DNA of 64,000 bases from Phialocephala subalpina (Eukaryota; Ascomycota; Leotiomycetes; Helotiales; Mollisiaceae): contig FJOG01000029.1 of the NCBI GenBank assembly GCA_900073065.1, positions 549,324 through 613,323 on the forward strand, written 5' to 3'. The notes beneath the pieces are model-generated. The model saw only the letters and a list, made by a program, of their open reading frames with translations, was not told where the DNA came from and did no database searches. A program made the position numbers and the translations under genes. This document shows, piece by piece, positions 1 to 11,554 of the stretch; the first letter of the stretch is position 1; each line of letters opens with the position of its first letter.

Positions 1-65
1 CTGAAGATCACTTCTCTTGGATCATTTGTGCGTCTCCACTCTAGGCAAGGGCTTAATATTAAGTC

Positions 66-2032
66 ATGAGCAGTCCGAAGTCCCTCTACCGATACCAGCC
101 GCTGGGTGTAAATGAGATCCGACTTCTCACGTATAGCGTAGAATCACCTCAGCCTGTATGGCATTTCAAACATCAGAACCTCGACGATGAGCCCGAATTC
201 TACGCGGTCTCGTACACTTGGGGACAGAATGCGTCCATTCCTCGAGCCTTCGTCGATGTTGAAGATGGGATCATCGAGGTTGGAGATAATTTGAACAACC
301 TCCTCCACTCGCTCGACAGCTTCGATCGCAGTATTTCGATCTGGATTGACGCGATCTGCATCAATCAGTCAAATGACTCAGAGAAGATGCATCAAGTCCC
401 GCTGATGGGACGGATCTACTCTGATGCCTCGAAAGTCCTTATCTACCTTGGAGAGCCATACTCAGGAAACCCAGACACTGGTGCACAACTCCCCAAAATC
501 ATCAAGGCTATGTCCAAGATGGAGACGGGAGGCGACCAGTCACACTTGCAATTCGGTAGGCCTTTGGCAACGGATTTGATTTTGAACCAAATGAACATGT
601 GCGACATTCTCACCAAAGAATGGTGGACTAGGCTGTGGACAATGCAGGAATACGTATTGGCCAGAAATCCCGTCTTCATCTATGGGAACTCCGTCATTAA
701 CGACTCAGACCTTGGCAATACATCGATCTCTACCAAGAATTGAACCTCGCAGAGGTTGAATCATTAATGGATCCACAACAATTTCGAACTACGACGCCGC
801 AATTCAACGAGAGCTGGGACGTGATGTCCCTTCGCGAATATGATGGCCGAATAGCATTGCCAGAGTTGCAATTCCTACGCTCGAACCTCTCAAGACCGTT
901 GAGACCAGTACGAGGCGATAGCACTGCGCTCCCAAACACAGACTATGCTAGATCTACACTCCAAGTAGATTTATGTGTCCTGACCTCCACTTTCCATCGC
1001 CGAGCCACTGTCGCGGCCGACAAGATTCTGGGACTTTTCGGCATTCTGCAAGGCGACATTCTCAATACAGTACCTCTCGCGCCTGGAGTAAGTCAAATGG
1101 AGATCTATACGTCAGTTGGGAGATTCGTTCTCACTAACCCGACCGGATTCGGAAATCTGGCTTTGTTACACTGTATCGATACAGAAATCGTTGATGAGGA
1201 CCTTCCATCATGGGTACCAAATTTTCAGTCTCGACTTCGAGCCTCGCCTTTAAATCCGTTTAAACCTTCCACCCAGGCAATCTATAATGCATCATCCAGT
1301 CCTGTAAGGTTCGGAACCACGTCTTTGGGTACCATCAGGCTCAGAGGCAGGATTGTCGATAGGATAGATGGAAATGTCGATTATGACACTTACTCCTGGA
1401 ACTACGTCTTCCCTCCAAACATTCAATACTCCTGTGCCGCACAGTTGGAGTTCGAGAAGTCTTGCCAGCAACTCTGTACCTCAATAGCAGAGCGTCATGA
1501 ATCAAGCACGGGCCTCGAGTCTTCATATTACAGTACCCTTGTTGCCGGAGCCCGACTTCAAGGAACAAATCTCACTCGATGGTCCCCCAGTGGCAGCGCG
1601 TACAAAAAGTGGATGCGGCGAATGATAGCGCTAGCTGATCCCGACTACGATTTCTTGCACATGACCAGGAACCCGGGTGCGCAGTTTGATATCGACTCCT
1701 TGCGTCAAATTGGAAATAAAGCTTTGGAAGTTGGTGGTGAGGCTGAAGAGTTCCATCAACGATTTTATGATGTTTGTAAAGGGAGATCTTTCTTCTCGGC
1801 TAATAGAGGCGAGCTTGGTATTGGTCCGAGTCGGGTGAAGAAAGGTGATTTGGTGGTGGTGTTTTGTGGGGCAAAGACACCTTTTGTTTTGCGAGAATGT
1901 GGGAGGGAGGGTGAGGAGGGACGGAGGTATCGGTTGATTGGGGAGGCATATGTGAATGGGATCATGGACAGGGAAGCCTTCGAACAAAATTCTAGCGGCA
2001 AAGATTACGGTTCTTGGATAGATTTAGCATGA
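66..2032 (+). pseudogene. HET-domain (heterokaryon incompatibility) protein, one-base frameshift
   Basis: The first frame (66-743) carries the classic HET blocks: AVSYTWG near residue 48, IDAICINQ near 94, then MGRIYSDASKVLIYLGE, and WWTRLWTMQEYVLA near 186. It then stops. From about 713 the homology continues in another frame to 2032, with QYIDLYQELN directly after the break and DKILGLFGIL further on, as in full-length HET proteins of about 650 residues. The join needs one extra T in 'gacctt-ggcaat' (711-716), which would give a D-L-W-Q run. No convincing intron explains the shift. HET proteins trigger cell death after fusion of genetically different hyphae; that role is family knowledge. 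The locus is either a recently broken allele or carries a base-calling error. The family call is firm; the status as a pseudogene is uncertain. Confidence 0.8.
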
Positions 2033-2795
2033 GTTGTATAAGCGTGCGTTCTTCGCTTCCGAACAGTTACGGACGAAATGTCCCAGCTTCACCCAGTGTG
2101 CAATCACATTCAAAGATGTTCACAACAATCACTATGGAGTGGCTGTCTGTTTGCCGGAGTTAGAGTGGATTTGGAATGTAGGGCCGTGGAGGATTCCTGG
2201 AAATTCGTTTTCACGCTTGCTGTTTGCTCGTCTCATTCTCCCTCTCAATTCCAGCCGTTTTAGTTTTGTCATTAAGTTTGTTTCTAGATTATGTTATTGT
2301 CACCTTTTACTGCAATCTTATCGCCGGCACTTTTAATCTCCTTTCTTAACCTTGCGTGGGCTTCTTCGAGCCAAAATAGGATGAGATTGATATCTGGATT
2401 ATGTAAGTGTTAGCAGAAAAGGATTATGGCCCATAAAGCCCCGGCAAGCTGGAAGATTGAAAGTTCTGCGTATTGTTCCATTTCTTTTGCCGGAACTATT
2501 CTACTATCCATTCCACATTAGAGTTTGTTTATATGCTCGTTGCTTAATCATGTTACTTTTTGCCTTCAAAATCGAACCTCACTTCGCCGTTTCCGATTTT
2601 CGTTGCAGTAGCAGCTTATACAAAGAATTGCATGCATTGAACTTATGATCTGATACGTGGTAATCAATTGATATGAGAGAAATACTGAGACCAAGTAGGA
2701 ACCTCAAAAGCAGAATCAGGAAGATGAGCAAGGTTGATAAAACATTCAACAACCAAATACACCCCACAAAAAATGTACAGTAGACAGAAGCATAT
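2033..2795. other. intergenic, no gene seen
   Basis: Only short open frames without recognisable domains or splice structure. It separates the HET locus from a convergent truncated membrane-protein gene. Confidence 0.5.
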
Positions 2796-3320
2796 TCATA
2801 CAGGTATCAAGTGATTAGCACAACAACAAGAATCGGAGCGTAGATACTTAATATATGCCAGCCTCAATTCCTTTCTCGTTTCAACAGGTAGGTAAAGAGA
2901 AAGCAGCGCTGCCCCAGAAAAAGTCAGCGTAATCGGCGAAATGCACCACAGCAATTTCTGTGTACATGGCGAGAAAGGCGCGAGGTAAGCCACGACATGC
3001 AAACCACCATAAACTGCACTTGCGAAACCAAAGCCAAGGACTTTGGACAACGAGAGGCTGTCAAAGACATCGTAGACATCCAGAGAGCTGGATTCGCCGA
3101 AGTGAAGGATTTCTCCAAAGTCTGGGACTTGCTCGATGACTGAACCTTGGAATTTTTTGAACCAGTCGGTTACATATTTGCCTACGCCTTCCGTCTCTTT
3201 GTCCCATTTGTATTCTTCGATGGCTTCGGATGCTAGTTTCCATCTTCGTACGCCTACTGCGTCGAGGTCGATGTAATTGCGGCTGCGTGCCTTTAGAGAG
3301 GTATATTTCGTCGTCATCAT
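2796..3320 (-). pseudogene. C-terminal part of a fungal multi-pass membrane protein (unknown function)
   Basis: An open frame of 174 codons. A soluble stretch (residues 1-95, with WRLAS-like 'RRWKLASEAIEEY') is followed by two predicted membrane segments: about 96-116 (GFGFASAVYGGLHVVAYLA) and 123-150 (LLWCISPITLTFSGAALLSLYL). The YGGLH...W..PF...E..LW pattern resembles the C-terminal end of a widespread fungal family of membrane proteins of unknown function, usually about 400 residues with several more segments upstream. Nothing matching the missing N-terminus was seen upstream on the minus strand (3321-4200), so I read this as a 5'-truncated copy. It might still be expressed as a short protein. 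Confidence 0.45.
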
Positions 3321-5140
3321 GTAGTCGGAGATGGGTTAAACCAGCTCCCCGCCATCCATAATTTCTTTTGTCAAAACACAAGCCGCACAGGCTCTGCCCT
3401 ACGTGAAGTCTGATTTCCGATTCTTTGGCCTTCTCAGTAAGATTCTTAGCTTCCTGGAATGGCCAGCCTGTATATCAATTGCGATGCAAGTACCGGAGTC
3501 AATGAGAAGTGACCAAGGCACTATCCTGCTTGTGTCCTTCGACGCCAAAAGGCTGCTGTATCGAAGTCTCTGTATCGGCTTTCCCCATGCTTCACTTACG
3601 AGGACATGATAATGAATGCAACAATTGTTTCCAATTCGTTATTCACGAAAATTGGAGTTAGTTCCTCCACCGAGGAAGGCTTATCCTACTGCTATGACCA
3701 AAAGTATTCAGCTCTAGCAGACTGGTAGAAACTCCTTGACTCAGTCGGTAGATGCATTGAATGCAAAACCAGAGTCCTTAGAGGCAAACGAGAGCCTTTC
3801 CAACGTTGTTCTCTTTGATTTTATCTTCACTGTCATCTTTCGAAATTTTTGGGATACTGGTGGAGCTCAATTGTGCGAGGAGGGTTAGGCAAAGTGGCGT
3901 TGAGGCGTAATTACTGCGTGCGGCCATTTGGGAAGAAATTCTTTGGCACGTATCGTTGATCGAGTGCGAAACCAACCATGATGGCAAAGTTGCTGTGTGC
4001 GCCAGTCCACACATCCTTGCCAGCCTCCAGTGGCACTGCTGATGCTGGTTCACTCGGTTGGGTTGCTTGTGTGGGAGGTTCAGATGGGTTGAGTGCCTCT
4101 TGTGATCATGAGAACATAGCTTGTGGAGAGGTGCTGTCCTTATTTCTTCATCGGCGAGTTTGTCTCCTTCTACCCTGTGCCAACTCTCTTTTACTAGCAA
4201 GTTCTCGGATATCGATTGTCAACATTGAGTCTGCTTTGTGTTTTGCCTTTCCCCAGCTCCGGCTCCTCTGCTGGCCAACGAAGATGCAGGGTCAAAATTG
4301 TGAGACATGTGATCATTTCATTCAAGGCTGGGAACGCCGTGACGAGCCGTCGATCCTCGCCTGTAGCCTTCTTCTTCCCTCCCTCGGCGATATGAAAGTC
4401 CGAGCTACCATGGTTCATTCAGACTCTCTAGCACCACCTTGCTCCTCTGTAGTACATAAGTTGTGCTTGAATACGCACGCTCGCTCTATTTTTGGTTATT
4501 GGTCGTCTCCCACACCAACCCAGGGGTCGCCGATGTCACATTTGTTGTCAAACTTTGTCGCTTTGACCAATTGCCAGCTTCATACGCCGGTCGAGTGTAT
4601 CCGTGCGTCCTTATCGCCTACAGTGCTAATCGCATCGTGATAGAGCAAGTACCCCTCATTGGACAAGCTTCTGAGGGGTAGATATACAGAAAGTATGGAT
4701 AAGGAAGGAGTGGATAGAGAAGGCTGCGAGGCTGTTAAAGGTTGGGACGGAGATGGTTCCGACAGGCGAAGCTGCTGATATTTGTCTCCACCATCATAAC
4801 TAATAACCTAGTTCAGGCATCTGCATTGCTTCCAGAAACCGCTCGAGACGTTATCGGCTTCAGCTTCGGTGCGCCGTATCGCTCTACGATCAAGGCCACA
4901 TCATTGGCCGTTTTTCATCCTGTGCGCCTCACCTTCACAGGGAGTTCGTGTTGGGATATATTATCTTGGCATGGATCGGGAAGGTGGTCAAGAAAGCTTG
5001 ACCAATGTCGTATTGAGGTCTCATGGTCGTGATTCGCTCATTAGGCGAGTGGCACCCCTCTTTGTTTTAAACATGCTCAATCCCCCATCATAAAGTCTCG
5101 CTCTCGCTCACAAAAGCTTGGCAGACACTCCAAATCAATC
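3321..5140. other. intergenic, no gene supported
   Basis: Open frames on both strands (for example 3978-4640 plus and 3778-4200 minus) overlap each other, lack domains and read as low-complexity S/L/C-rich translations. I see no splice-consistent gene. The last few hundred bases are the upstream region of the permease at 5141. Confidence 0.45.
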
Positions 5141-7603
5141 ATGGTTGGTGTTGTATCTAACGCCAATCTAGGTGGCGTTGCCGATGCTCGCCTTGGCGAT
5201 GAGGCCGATGCTATTGGCACTACCGACGACCATCGTGCTGGGATTTCGCATGACATCCAGTCACCTGAGACGAAAAAACCACGGGTGAAATTCCACCCCC
5301 GGACACTCACGGCCACAACACTATCTACCTCGACAACAGTATTTCCTTCGAAAGCTATCACTACTGGGCAAATCGATCCCGCGCATTTGAGAAGCACATC
5401 CGTACCGACAATGCAGGCTACGCCTATTGGGGCAATTTGATTTTCGGGAAAAAAATCAAAACTGAATCACCTACTGTTGATAATTCAGAACCCGTCCCTG
5501 GAAGCACTGCCTCGGACGAGAAGAAAAGCCCCTCGGATGAACAGACTAATGGCACCAATGGTGGATGGGCGCATGGCATAACGGAATCCGAGTGGGAGCA
5601 AGCCCAGAGAGCTACTCGTACAGCGACTTGGGGTTCGCGAGCCTCTCAAGTACCAATATGTGGCTTCGCTAATAGTTCTGGTCAGGCTCAATCTTCTACC
5701 TCATCACGACGGATATTTTGGGTCCATTCAATGTGCCCTGGGCAATCGCTGTAGGCTTTCATCATGCTCCTGATCTCGCATAAATTTGAAGACTAATAGT
5801 ATTGTAGCAAATGGGATACGGGCCTGGCTTTGTATGATTGACAACTCCTGCTCATCTTCGAGTTTTCAGCGCTGATCAATGACAGGCACTCTACACGAGT
5901 TTCGGCGTCCTTGCATACTAGTATGTACTTCAATCTCAACGAACTAAGCAATTGCCAACATATCAATAGTTCTGGTATGCAACTCTGGAAGATGTTTGTA
6001 GGCCTCGATTCGACCCGATATCCAATGCGCAGTAAGTCGTTACCTTGAAAAGAACGCTATGAGTAACTGGAACTGATTACTCCGCTTCCGTTCAGATTAC
6101 GGCGATGTAGCATTTCGGATTTACGGCAACTGGGCCCGCGTTGGTGTCAACTTCCTTCAGAGTTTCCAATTCTTTCTCAACGTCGCTTTGATCATCACGA
6201 GCAGTGGCCAAGGTCTTGCACAGATGGCCGTCGGGGCGAGCGGCAATGGCTTCCTTTGCTGTGAGTGTCCAATATCTGGTTATTAATCACAGTCAAGAGC
6301 TAATTCGAGTTCCAGTCGTTGTCGCAGAAGTTATTTTTATGCTCCTCGGCTTCCTTCTTGGACAGATCCGTACACTTCAGCGTCTTTCTTGGCTGTCCAA
6401 CATGGCAGTATGGTTGAACATCATTGTCATAATCATGACGTAGGCTCTTATCTATCTATATATCTACTGGCGTGAAAAAGTTATTGACTCAGATTTACAG
6501 CATGGTGGTGGTCCATCAATACCCTCCGAACTATGACGCTGCTCTCACTAGCTTCAATATACCCGAAGGTCCAATCATAACGACAGCCAATTGGCCTCCA
6601 GATACAACACTTTATGATCGTATCAATGGCTTGATGAATTGTGTCTTCGCTTACGGAGGCGCGACGCTATTTAACGAGCTCATGGCTGAGATGAGACGAC
6701 CGTAAGTCAAGTGGCCCCGCTGGCGGTTGTCACCATCCAGGCTAACGGATTTGCAGCTACGACTTCTGGAAAGGATTCATCATCGCTGAAGTATTCATTT
6801 ATGCTTGTTATCTGATCATGGGTATGGTGGTCTACAGCGCCCAAGGCCAATTTTCGTTCCCCGTTGCGTATCAAGGTGTGTGATGTTCTCCCAATATTTC
6901 CATCCTGCCAATCATTGACATGATTGTAGGTATTCCCAACTCAGCCTACCGTTTCCAGACTTTAGGGAACGCGGTATCATTCATCTCCGCACTCATAGCA
7001 GCGCTGCTCTATGGCAACATTGGTATCAAGGTCTTCTACTCTGCTATTTTGCAAGATGTATTCCGTCTTCCGCCACTGAATGAACGTTTTGGCAAGCTGC
7101 TTTGGATTGCTTTAGGTAAACACTTCCTTTCCCGTGAAATCAACAGCATGCAAGAAGATTTACTGTACAATGTTCGTCTCGTTCTCACAGCTAACGAGCA
7201 TCCACCCATAGTCCCGCTGTACTGGGGTGGCGCTTTCATCATCGCCGCAGCCGTCCCCCAAATCGCCAATCTCATCTCCTTCGTCGGTGCACTCTGCATC
7301 ATGCAGTTCTCCTACACCTTCCCGCCTCTCCTGCTGGTAGGTTACAATTGCCAAAAGGATGCCATGCTGCCCGAAGAAGCCTTCGATCCGAGAAGTGGTC
7401 AAGCAGTTCGCGTTGACGAAGGTTGGACAAGATGGATAAGAGGGTATAAAAAGAAGTGGGCGCTCAACACTTTTGATATCCTCTACTTCCTTGCGGCGCT
7501 TGCGACTGCGGGGCTAGGTTTGTGGGCATCAATCACGGGGATGCATAAAAGCTTCTCCACTACTGCTATCACACCTTTTACTTGTAAGAATCCGGCAGGC
7601 TAG
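5141..7603 (+). CDS. Amino-acid transporter, AAAP family (Aa_trans), 11 exons, N-terminal frameshift
   Basis: Spliced exons give a permease with about 11 membrane segments. Introns are 5633-5685, 5751-5807, 5832-5885, 5921-5969, 6032-6095, 6261-6315, 6440-6500, 6702-6756, 6876-6929 and 7116-7211. All junctions keep phase and all end in CAG or TAG. Typical AAAP stretches are ITTDILGPFNVPWAIA, GFLLGQIRTLQRLSWLSN and VFAYGGATLFNELMAEMRRP. Exons 2, 3 and 4 are only 65, 24 and 35 nt. The family moves neutral amino acids across plasma or vacuolar membranes. The start at 5141 is chosen because it is the first ATG of an open frame, but that frame passes to the permease frame only if one A is added to the A6 run at 5273-5278. 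The permease frame has no ATG between 5266 and 5632. Either a base is missing or an unseen upstream exon exists. Confidence 0.85.
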
Positions 7604-7788
7604 ACCTGAAGATAATGGCGGAGGATTACTCTTGCGAAGACCATCTAATCAGGTAGATGCAAGAGTGGGGTCGTAGGGGCTCTGGGCTGTGTTGAAGCGA
7701 TACCACCAGGTGACATTCTTTGCTGATGACTTATGGACATTGAATCTAATACGCTCTTTGAATCTCCCACACTTTGATATGAGTTACT

Positions 7789-8720
7789 CTAGCTGCTTCT
7801 CGTCGTATTATGAACAAGTACCAACTTGTTATTGTCCAGCTTCACCTTAATTTTTTCAACTCGTTTTGTGGCAGTTTCTAAGTTCGAGATGTTGCCTACT
7901 GCCGTCTTCGCCTCTTCGGTCACGGCTAGTAAGGTAGCGAGTGGAGAACTCTTCATGACCAAGGTCCCCATCTTGCAGGTCCAAACAATTGTGATCCAAA
8001 GGAATATGTACAACAGTAGTTGCTGAGACGCAAGAACTGCGAACCATCCCCATTTAATACGAACATAAGTTTCTTGACTCCAAGCAGTACCAGTCTGAAG
8101 GCTGCCACCGCTGTGGACGCTTGGCATCGTTTAGAAATGGAGTTCTGGATGCAGAGTACAACATGGCTAATAATTACTAGTTGGATAGACTTGTGGCCGT
8201 GCTATTAAAAAATGATTCCAGGCTCGAAAACTGCTGATATGGATCCGTGATGTTATAATGCTCACCATATATGGCGAAGTAATATGAGTCGTTAAAGGAG
8301 AAATCCGAAACGTGCCATTGTCCGCACTCAAGTCCGCCATCTGATAGTTGAGTTCCTGAGTCAAAATGAAAGCAGAGTTTCTGTCTATGGTGAAGTTACT
8401 GCTCGCATCCTTGCCTTCTGGGTCCCCGGGGGAGGTCATATAGGTGGCGACGTCGCTTTGGAACCCACTTAATTAACAATCTTCCCCCTCATTAAATTTA
8501 CCGTATTGGAAGGGACATTTTGGAATTTCAAGGCCCGGATTGTCGTTGATAGGGAGTGGCTTGCTCCACGAGGATATGACGCGCCAAAGCTGTAAAATTT
8601 GAGTCGTGATCGTCAGAAAATGCTAAAGTATTGACTTATGGCATCTGAGCTTCCATGACCGTGTATGTCGCAGGTGTTGAAAGATATATACCGTAGGGTA
8701 AAGAGGCGTTGTAGGACCCC
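7789..8720 (-). pseudogene. DUF3176-type membrane protein, decayed 5' part
   Basis: The 3' end is well preserved. The exon ending at 8178 (with GLECGQW and an N-glycosylation-rich tail) joins the exon starting at 8119 across a GTAATT...CCAAG intron (8120-8177). This gives a run that continues as GTAWSQETYVRIKWGWF, a membrane helix of about 20 residues, and MKSSPLATLL, the normal C-terminus of DUF3176 proteins. Upstream (8330-8720) pieces such as YNASLPYGIY and FGASYPRGAS are visible, but they sit in different frames with in-frame stops. One expected splice donor reads ATAAGT instead of GTAAGT. The N-terminal two thirds of the family's usual 500-700 residues are missing; the visible part stops at a C12 run. 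Confidence 0.6.
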
Positions 8721-8728
8721 CCCCCCCC
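8717..8728. repeat. Homopolymer C run
   Basis: Twelve C in a row, at the point where the DUF3176 relic becomes unreadable. The run length is likely to be unreliable. Confidence 0.8.
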
Positions 8729-8805
8729 AACAACTTCAAAAGTCAGCAGCACAGCCCGCAATATTCGTTCATTGTTGAGTCAACCACTATACGCGTTCTG
8801 TACCC

Positions 8806-10290
8806 TCACAACAATCTTCTTCCCTTTCTCACTTCCTTATTTAGCATTTCAATCCCCTTCAGCACACCTTCAAAGCCCACCTTCCCATGACCAGCGACTG
8901 TATAGACCATCGCTTTAAGCTCTCCGCTGGCAAATAGCTTCTCTAACTTCGGAATGAATTTCACCACTTCGCCCCTTGGTCAGCAAGAGCGTCACCACTG
9001 CCGGAGTGATCGATTTTGCCAAGGTGGACTCTGTATGTGTCGATACCGTAAGCCAATGCCATATCGGTCCTTTAGGGCAATGTCAGTATAACCACGTTAA
9101 AAATAGAGAGGAACGAACCAATCATCTGTTGTAGCAAACAGCTTTTCCTCTTCTGTCTCTCTTTTCGAGACCTTGAGGAGTGTCTCAAACGCCGTTGACG
9201 AAGACTGTGCGCTGGGATCAAAGACTTGGAAGAAGTTTCCTCCCGTTATCTTTCCTATGGTGCCGACTTGCTCGTGCAGAGGTAACCGATAATTAAGCGC
9301 TACATCTGCTCCCAGGTTTTGGACTAGCTGTGTATTCTGATATTAGAGTTCCGTTTTGCAAGGAAGGTCAATTTTTATGGAGTGGCGAGTAATTCATACC
9401 TCGTTGTTCGATGGCGAGCATGTTGCTACAACTTTGAGGGCGTTAAGTTTGGCGATCTGTTCCAGTCAGTCCAGAGTTTATCTGAAGGCTGCAGCAAGCT
9501 TTGAAAAAAAAGATATGATGACTGAGCCGAGGCAACATGACGAACCTGTATCGCAGCCTGACCAACTGCCGAAGCCCCTCCAAGAATGACAATCCACGCT
9601 TCTTTAGCGGGTATTGAAGTCGCCGGAGATGGCAACTCCAAATGAAGACCTGTGACCACACCCAAAGAAGCTGTCTTAGACTTATCAGCAAAATCTCTTT
9701 TGGACTCTCACTGCCGACCAGGTACGATGAGGTCAAGAGTTTGGGAATAGACTTACCAAGAATGCAACACCCAGGGTAGCAGCTTGGTCATCCGATACAT
9801 TGTCTGGCGTTCGAAACGCAGTTTCGGACTCCATCAAGAACTTCAAGAAGTCAGTATGTTCAGTTTCCCAAACTCATGAGGTGGGAGGAATGCACGTACA
9901 AACTCTTGAAATGCCATATAAGCACCGAAGCCAACTTTCACAACTCCAAAGACTCTGTCTCCTACGCCGAATCCACTGACATCCTCTCCAATCTCGGTAA
10001 CGACTCCTGCGGCTTCGCAACCAAGCACTGTTGGCCATGATTCAACCAGGAGACCTTGTTGCATGAAGTTCTCCCTTCAATGCGCATGTTAGCCGTGGGT
10101 CTCTAAAAGCACCTGTTTTTGAGGAAGCAGTAATGGCAGGGGAGGGGAAGGAGATTTCCAGTAAGTACATAGGATTTATGCCCACGACCAGAGATCGGAC
10201 AAAGATCTCATTTGGCCCAGGTCGAGGTCTTTCAAGATCGGATACGACTGTCAAAGGAGCCCCTGCCTCCGAGACTGAGACACCTTTCAT
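8806..10290 (-). CDS. Zinc-type alcohol dehydrogenase / enoyl-reductase-like protein (MDR), frameshifted 3' end
   Basis: Seven exons: 10169-10290, 9900-10074, 9757-9840, 9546-9674, 9400-9456, 9119-9336 and 9069 downwards. The N-terminal GroES-like fold shows GPNEIFVRSLVVGINP and VLGCEAAGVVTEIG. The cofactor loop is ILGGASAVGQAAIQ, followed by KVVATCSPSNNE. It lacks the zinc ligands of true alcohol dehydrogenases, as trans-enoyl reductases and quinone reductases do. Four of its six introns end in AAG (AG at 10075-10076, 9841-9842, 9675-9676 and 9070-9071). The literal frame stops at 8961. One more C in the C4 run at 8972-8975 restores EVVKFIPKLEKLF and VAGHGKVGFEGVLKGIE downstream; a second one-base shift near 8820 cuts the usual KKIVVRV-type end. 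It is divergent from the transcription-factor fragment at 10717. The substrate is unknown. Confidence 0.75.
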
Positions 10291-10716
10291 GATGAATGTT
10301 TCTGCCTTTGTTGATGGGAATGTTGCGTTTGAGAAAGAATAAATCGAAATGGAGTGACTGGCCGAGATCAGGTATTCTAAATGCTTGAAGGGAGACACAA
10401 TTGATCTTATACTGGCTACCAACAGCCTTTTGAGAGCAAGCAAGCATGATTGACAGTTTGACAACACGCCTAGACCATAGCCGAACGTCAGTCTGCATGG
10501 TGCTAATGTTTCTTGTCTTGGCATCTTATGAATCCGACAAGATATTGTTCCGTAGCAGGTATTCAATTTAAAGGAACACTCTTCTGCTCAAATCATGACT
10601 GTCGAAGAGAGCCGTTCGGTAGGGGACATCCGACCTGACGCTGTTCCAAGAGCAACGAGTGATGCTAGTAAACGGCCTACCAACCTCAGAGAATGATTGT
10701 TGCTGACATACACAGA
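10291..10716. promoter_or_regulatory. Divergent upstream region of the reductase and transcription-factor fragment
   Basis: These 426 bp separate two head-to-head genes. No long open frame fits either gene. A short coding-like stretch (10594-10690) may be a decayed earlier exon of the transcription-factor gene. I can name no specific operator. Confidence 0.3.
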
Positions 10717-11406
10717 TATCGTCAGCGATTTACCAGAAGAAGAGTACCATCCTCAGTCACCCCAGCTGGAAATCCATTCCTTGGCAAGCTCTAGGAGAGA
10801 AATCACATTATGATGTCCTGCTTGACATATTCTGTGACGTTGCAGGGCTCCTTGCTGAAGCTACTGAGTTCTTTCTGATTCAACATGCGGATCAGTCAAA
10901 CGCAAGCAGACTCAGATACAAAGTTATGAAGTCTGTACATGATATGGACTTTTGGTGGACAGAATGGGCGAGAAATAACTCTGAAGCTTGTGAGAAAGTT
11001 GATACAGACCAAAGGCAACATTCACAAGGGACGCTACTGGTCTACTTTACCCCACGGTCTTGCGGTACAGCAGCCTATGGACAGGTACACGGCATGCACA
11101 TATGATTGCATGAGAATACTCCTACTCTACATCCTTCAACGGCTACCACTTCCGTTGCAAGACTTATGGGTACGTAGTGAGGAGTCATCCGGGGGTCTAT
11201 TCAACGAGTCGCCACTGTTGGGCGTCTCGTCAGACATTCAAGGATTAGCACGTGAAGTTCTTTGGTCTTTCGACTATTGCTACGAGCAATCTGGTGGATT
11301 CATGGACACATTCTGCATTGTATGCATCTTCGACCAGGTTGGCCAGTCACTGGACTGGAATTCGAGAGAAATTGAATGGTTGCCAAGCGTGAAGCGCGAG
11401 AGTTAG
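10717..11406 (+). pseudogene. C-terminal half of a fungal transcription-factor-like protein, no DNA-binding domain
   Basis: After an acceptor-like 'acacag', the frame reads KKSTILSHPSWKSIPW, then YDVLLDIFCDVAGLLAEATE. After a probable intron near 11035-11080 it continues with YDCMRILLLYILQRLPLPLQ and LWSFDYCYEQSGGFMDTF, ending at 11406. This series (S-x-P-x-W-K-x-I-P-W, LLDI...PGLL, then helical repeats and a late EVxWLxS-type end) is the usual C-terminal half of Zn2Cys6 regulators of about 450-550 residues. No C-x2-C-x6-C cluster is seen upstream before the neighbouring gene begins. The copy therefore looks 5'-truncated and probably cannot bind DNA. The exact splice sites are uncertain. Confidence 0.5.
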
Positions 11407-11554
11407 CGAGAGTTATATACATTGCTTCATCACCTCAGTAGTCTCATGATGGACATTTGATGCTCTATATACAGACTTGAAAAACGTGCTCATGGAATCA
11501 CAAAACCCTTGCCTGACCCTGATTCGCGACTTACTACGTGTCCGTGAGTTGCCA

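Noticed and set aside
711..745. An intron to explain the HET frame change
   Set aside because: No GT..AG pair gives a phase-consistent join that keeps the conserved residues on both sides; a single missing base is simpler.
3978..4640. 220-codon open frame
   Set aside because: Low-complexity S/L/C-rich translation with a long antisense frame and no domain or family pattern.
5141..5280. An intron to explain the permease N-terminal frame change
   Set aside because: The only usable acceptor would be GAG at 5268-5269 with no good branch site; one missing A in an A6 run is simpler, though not proved.
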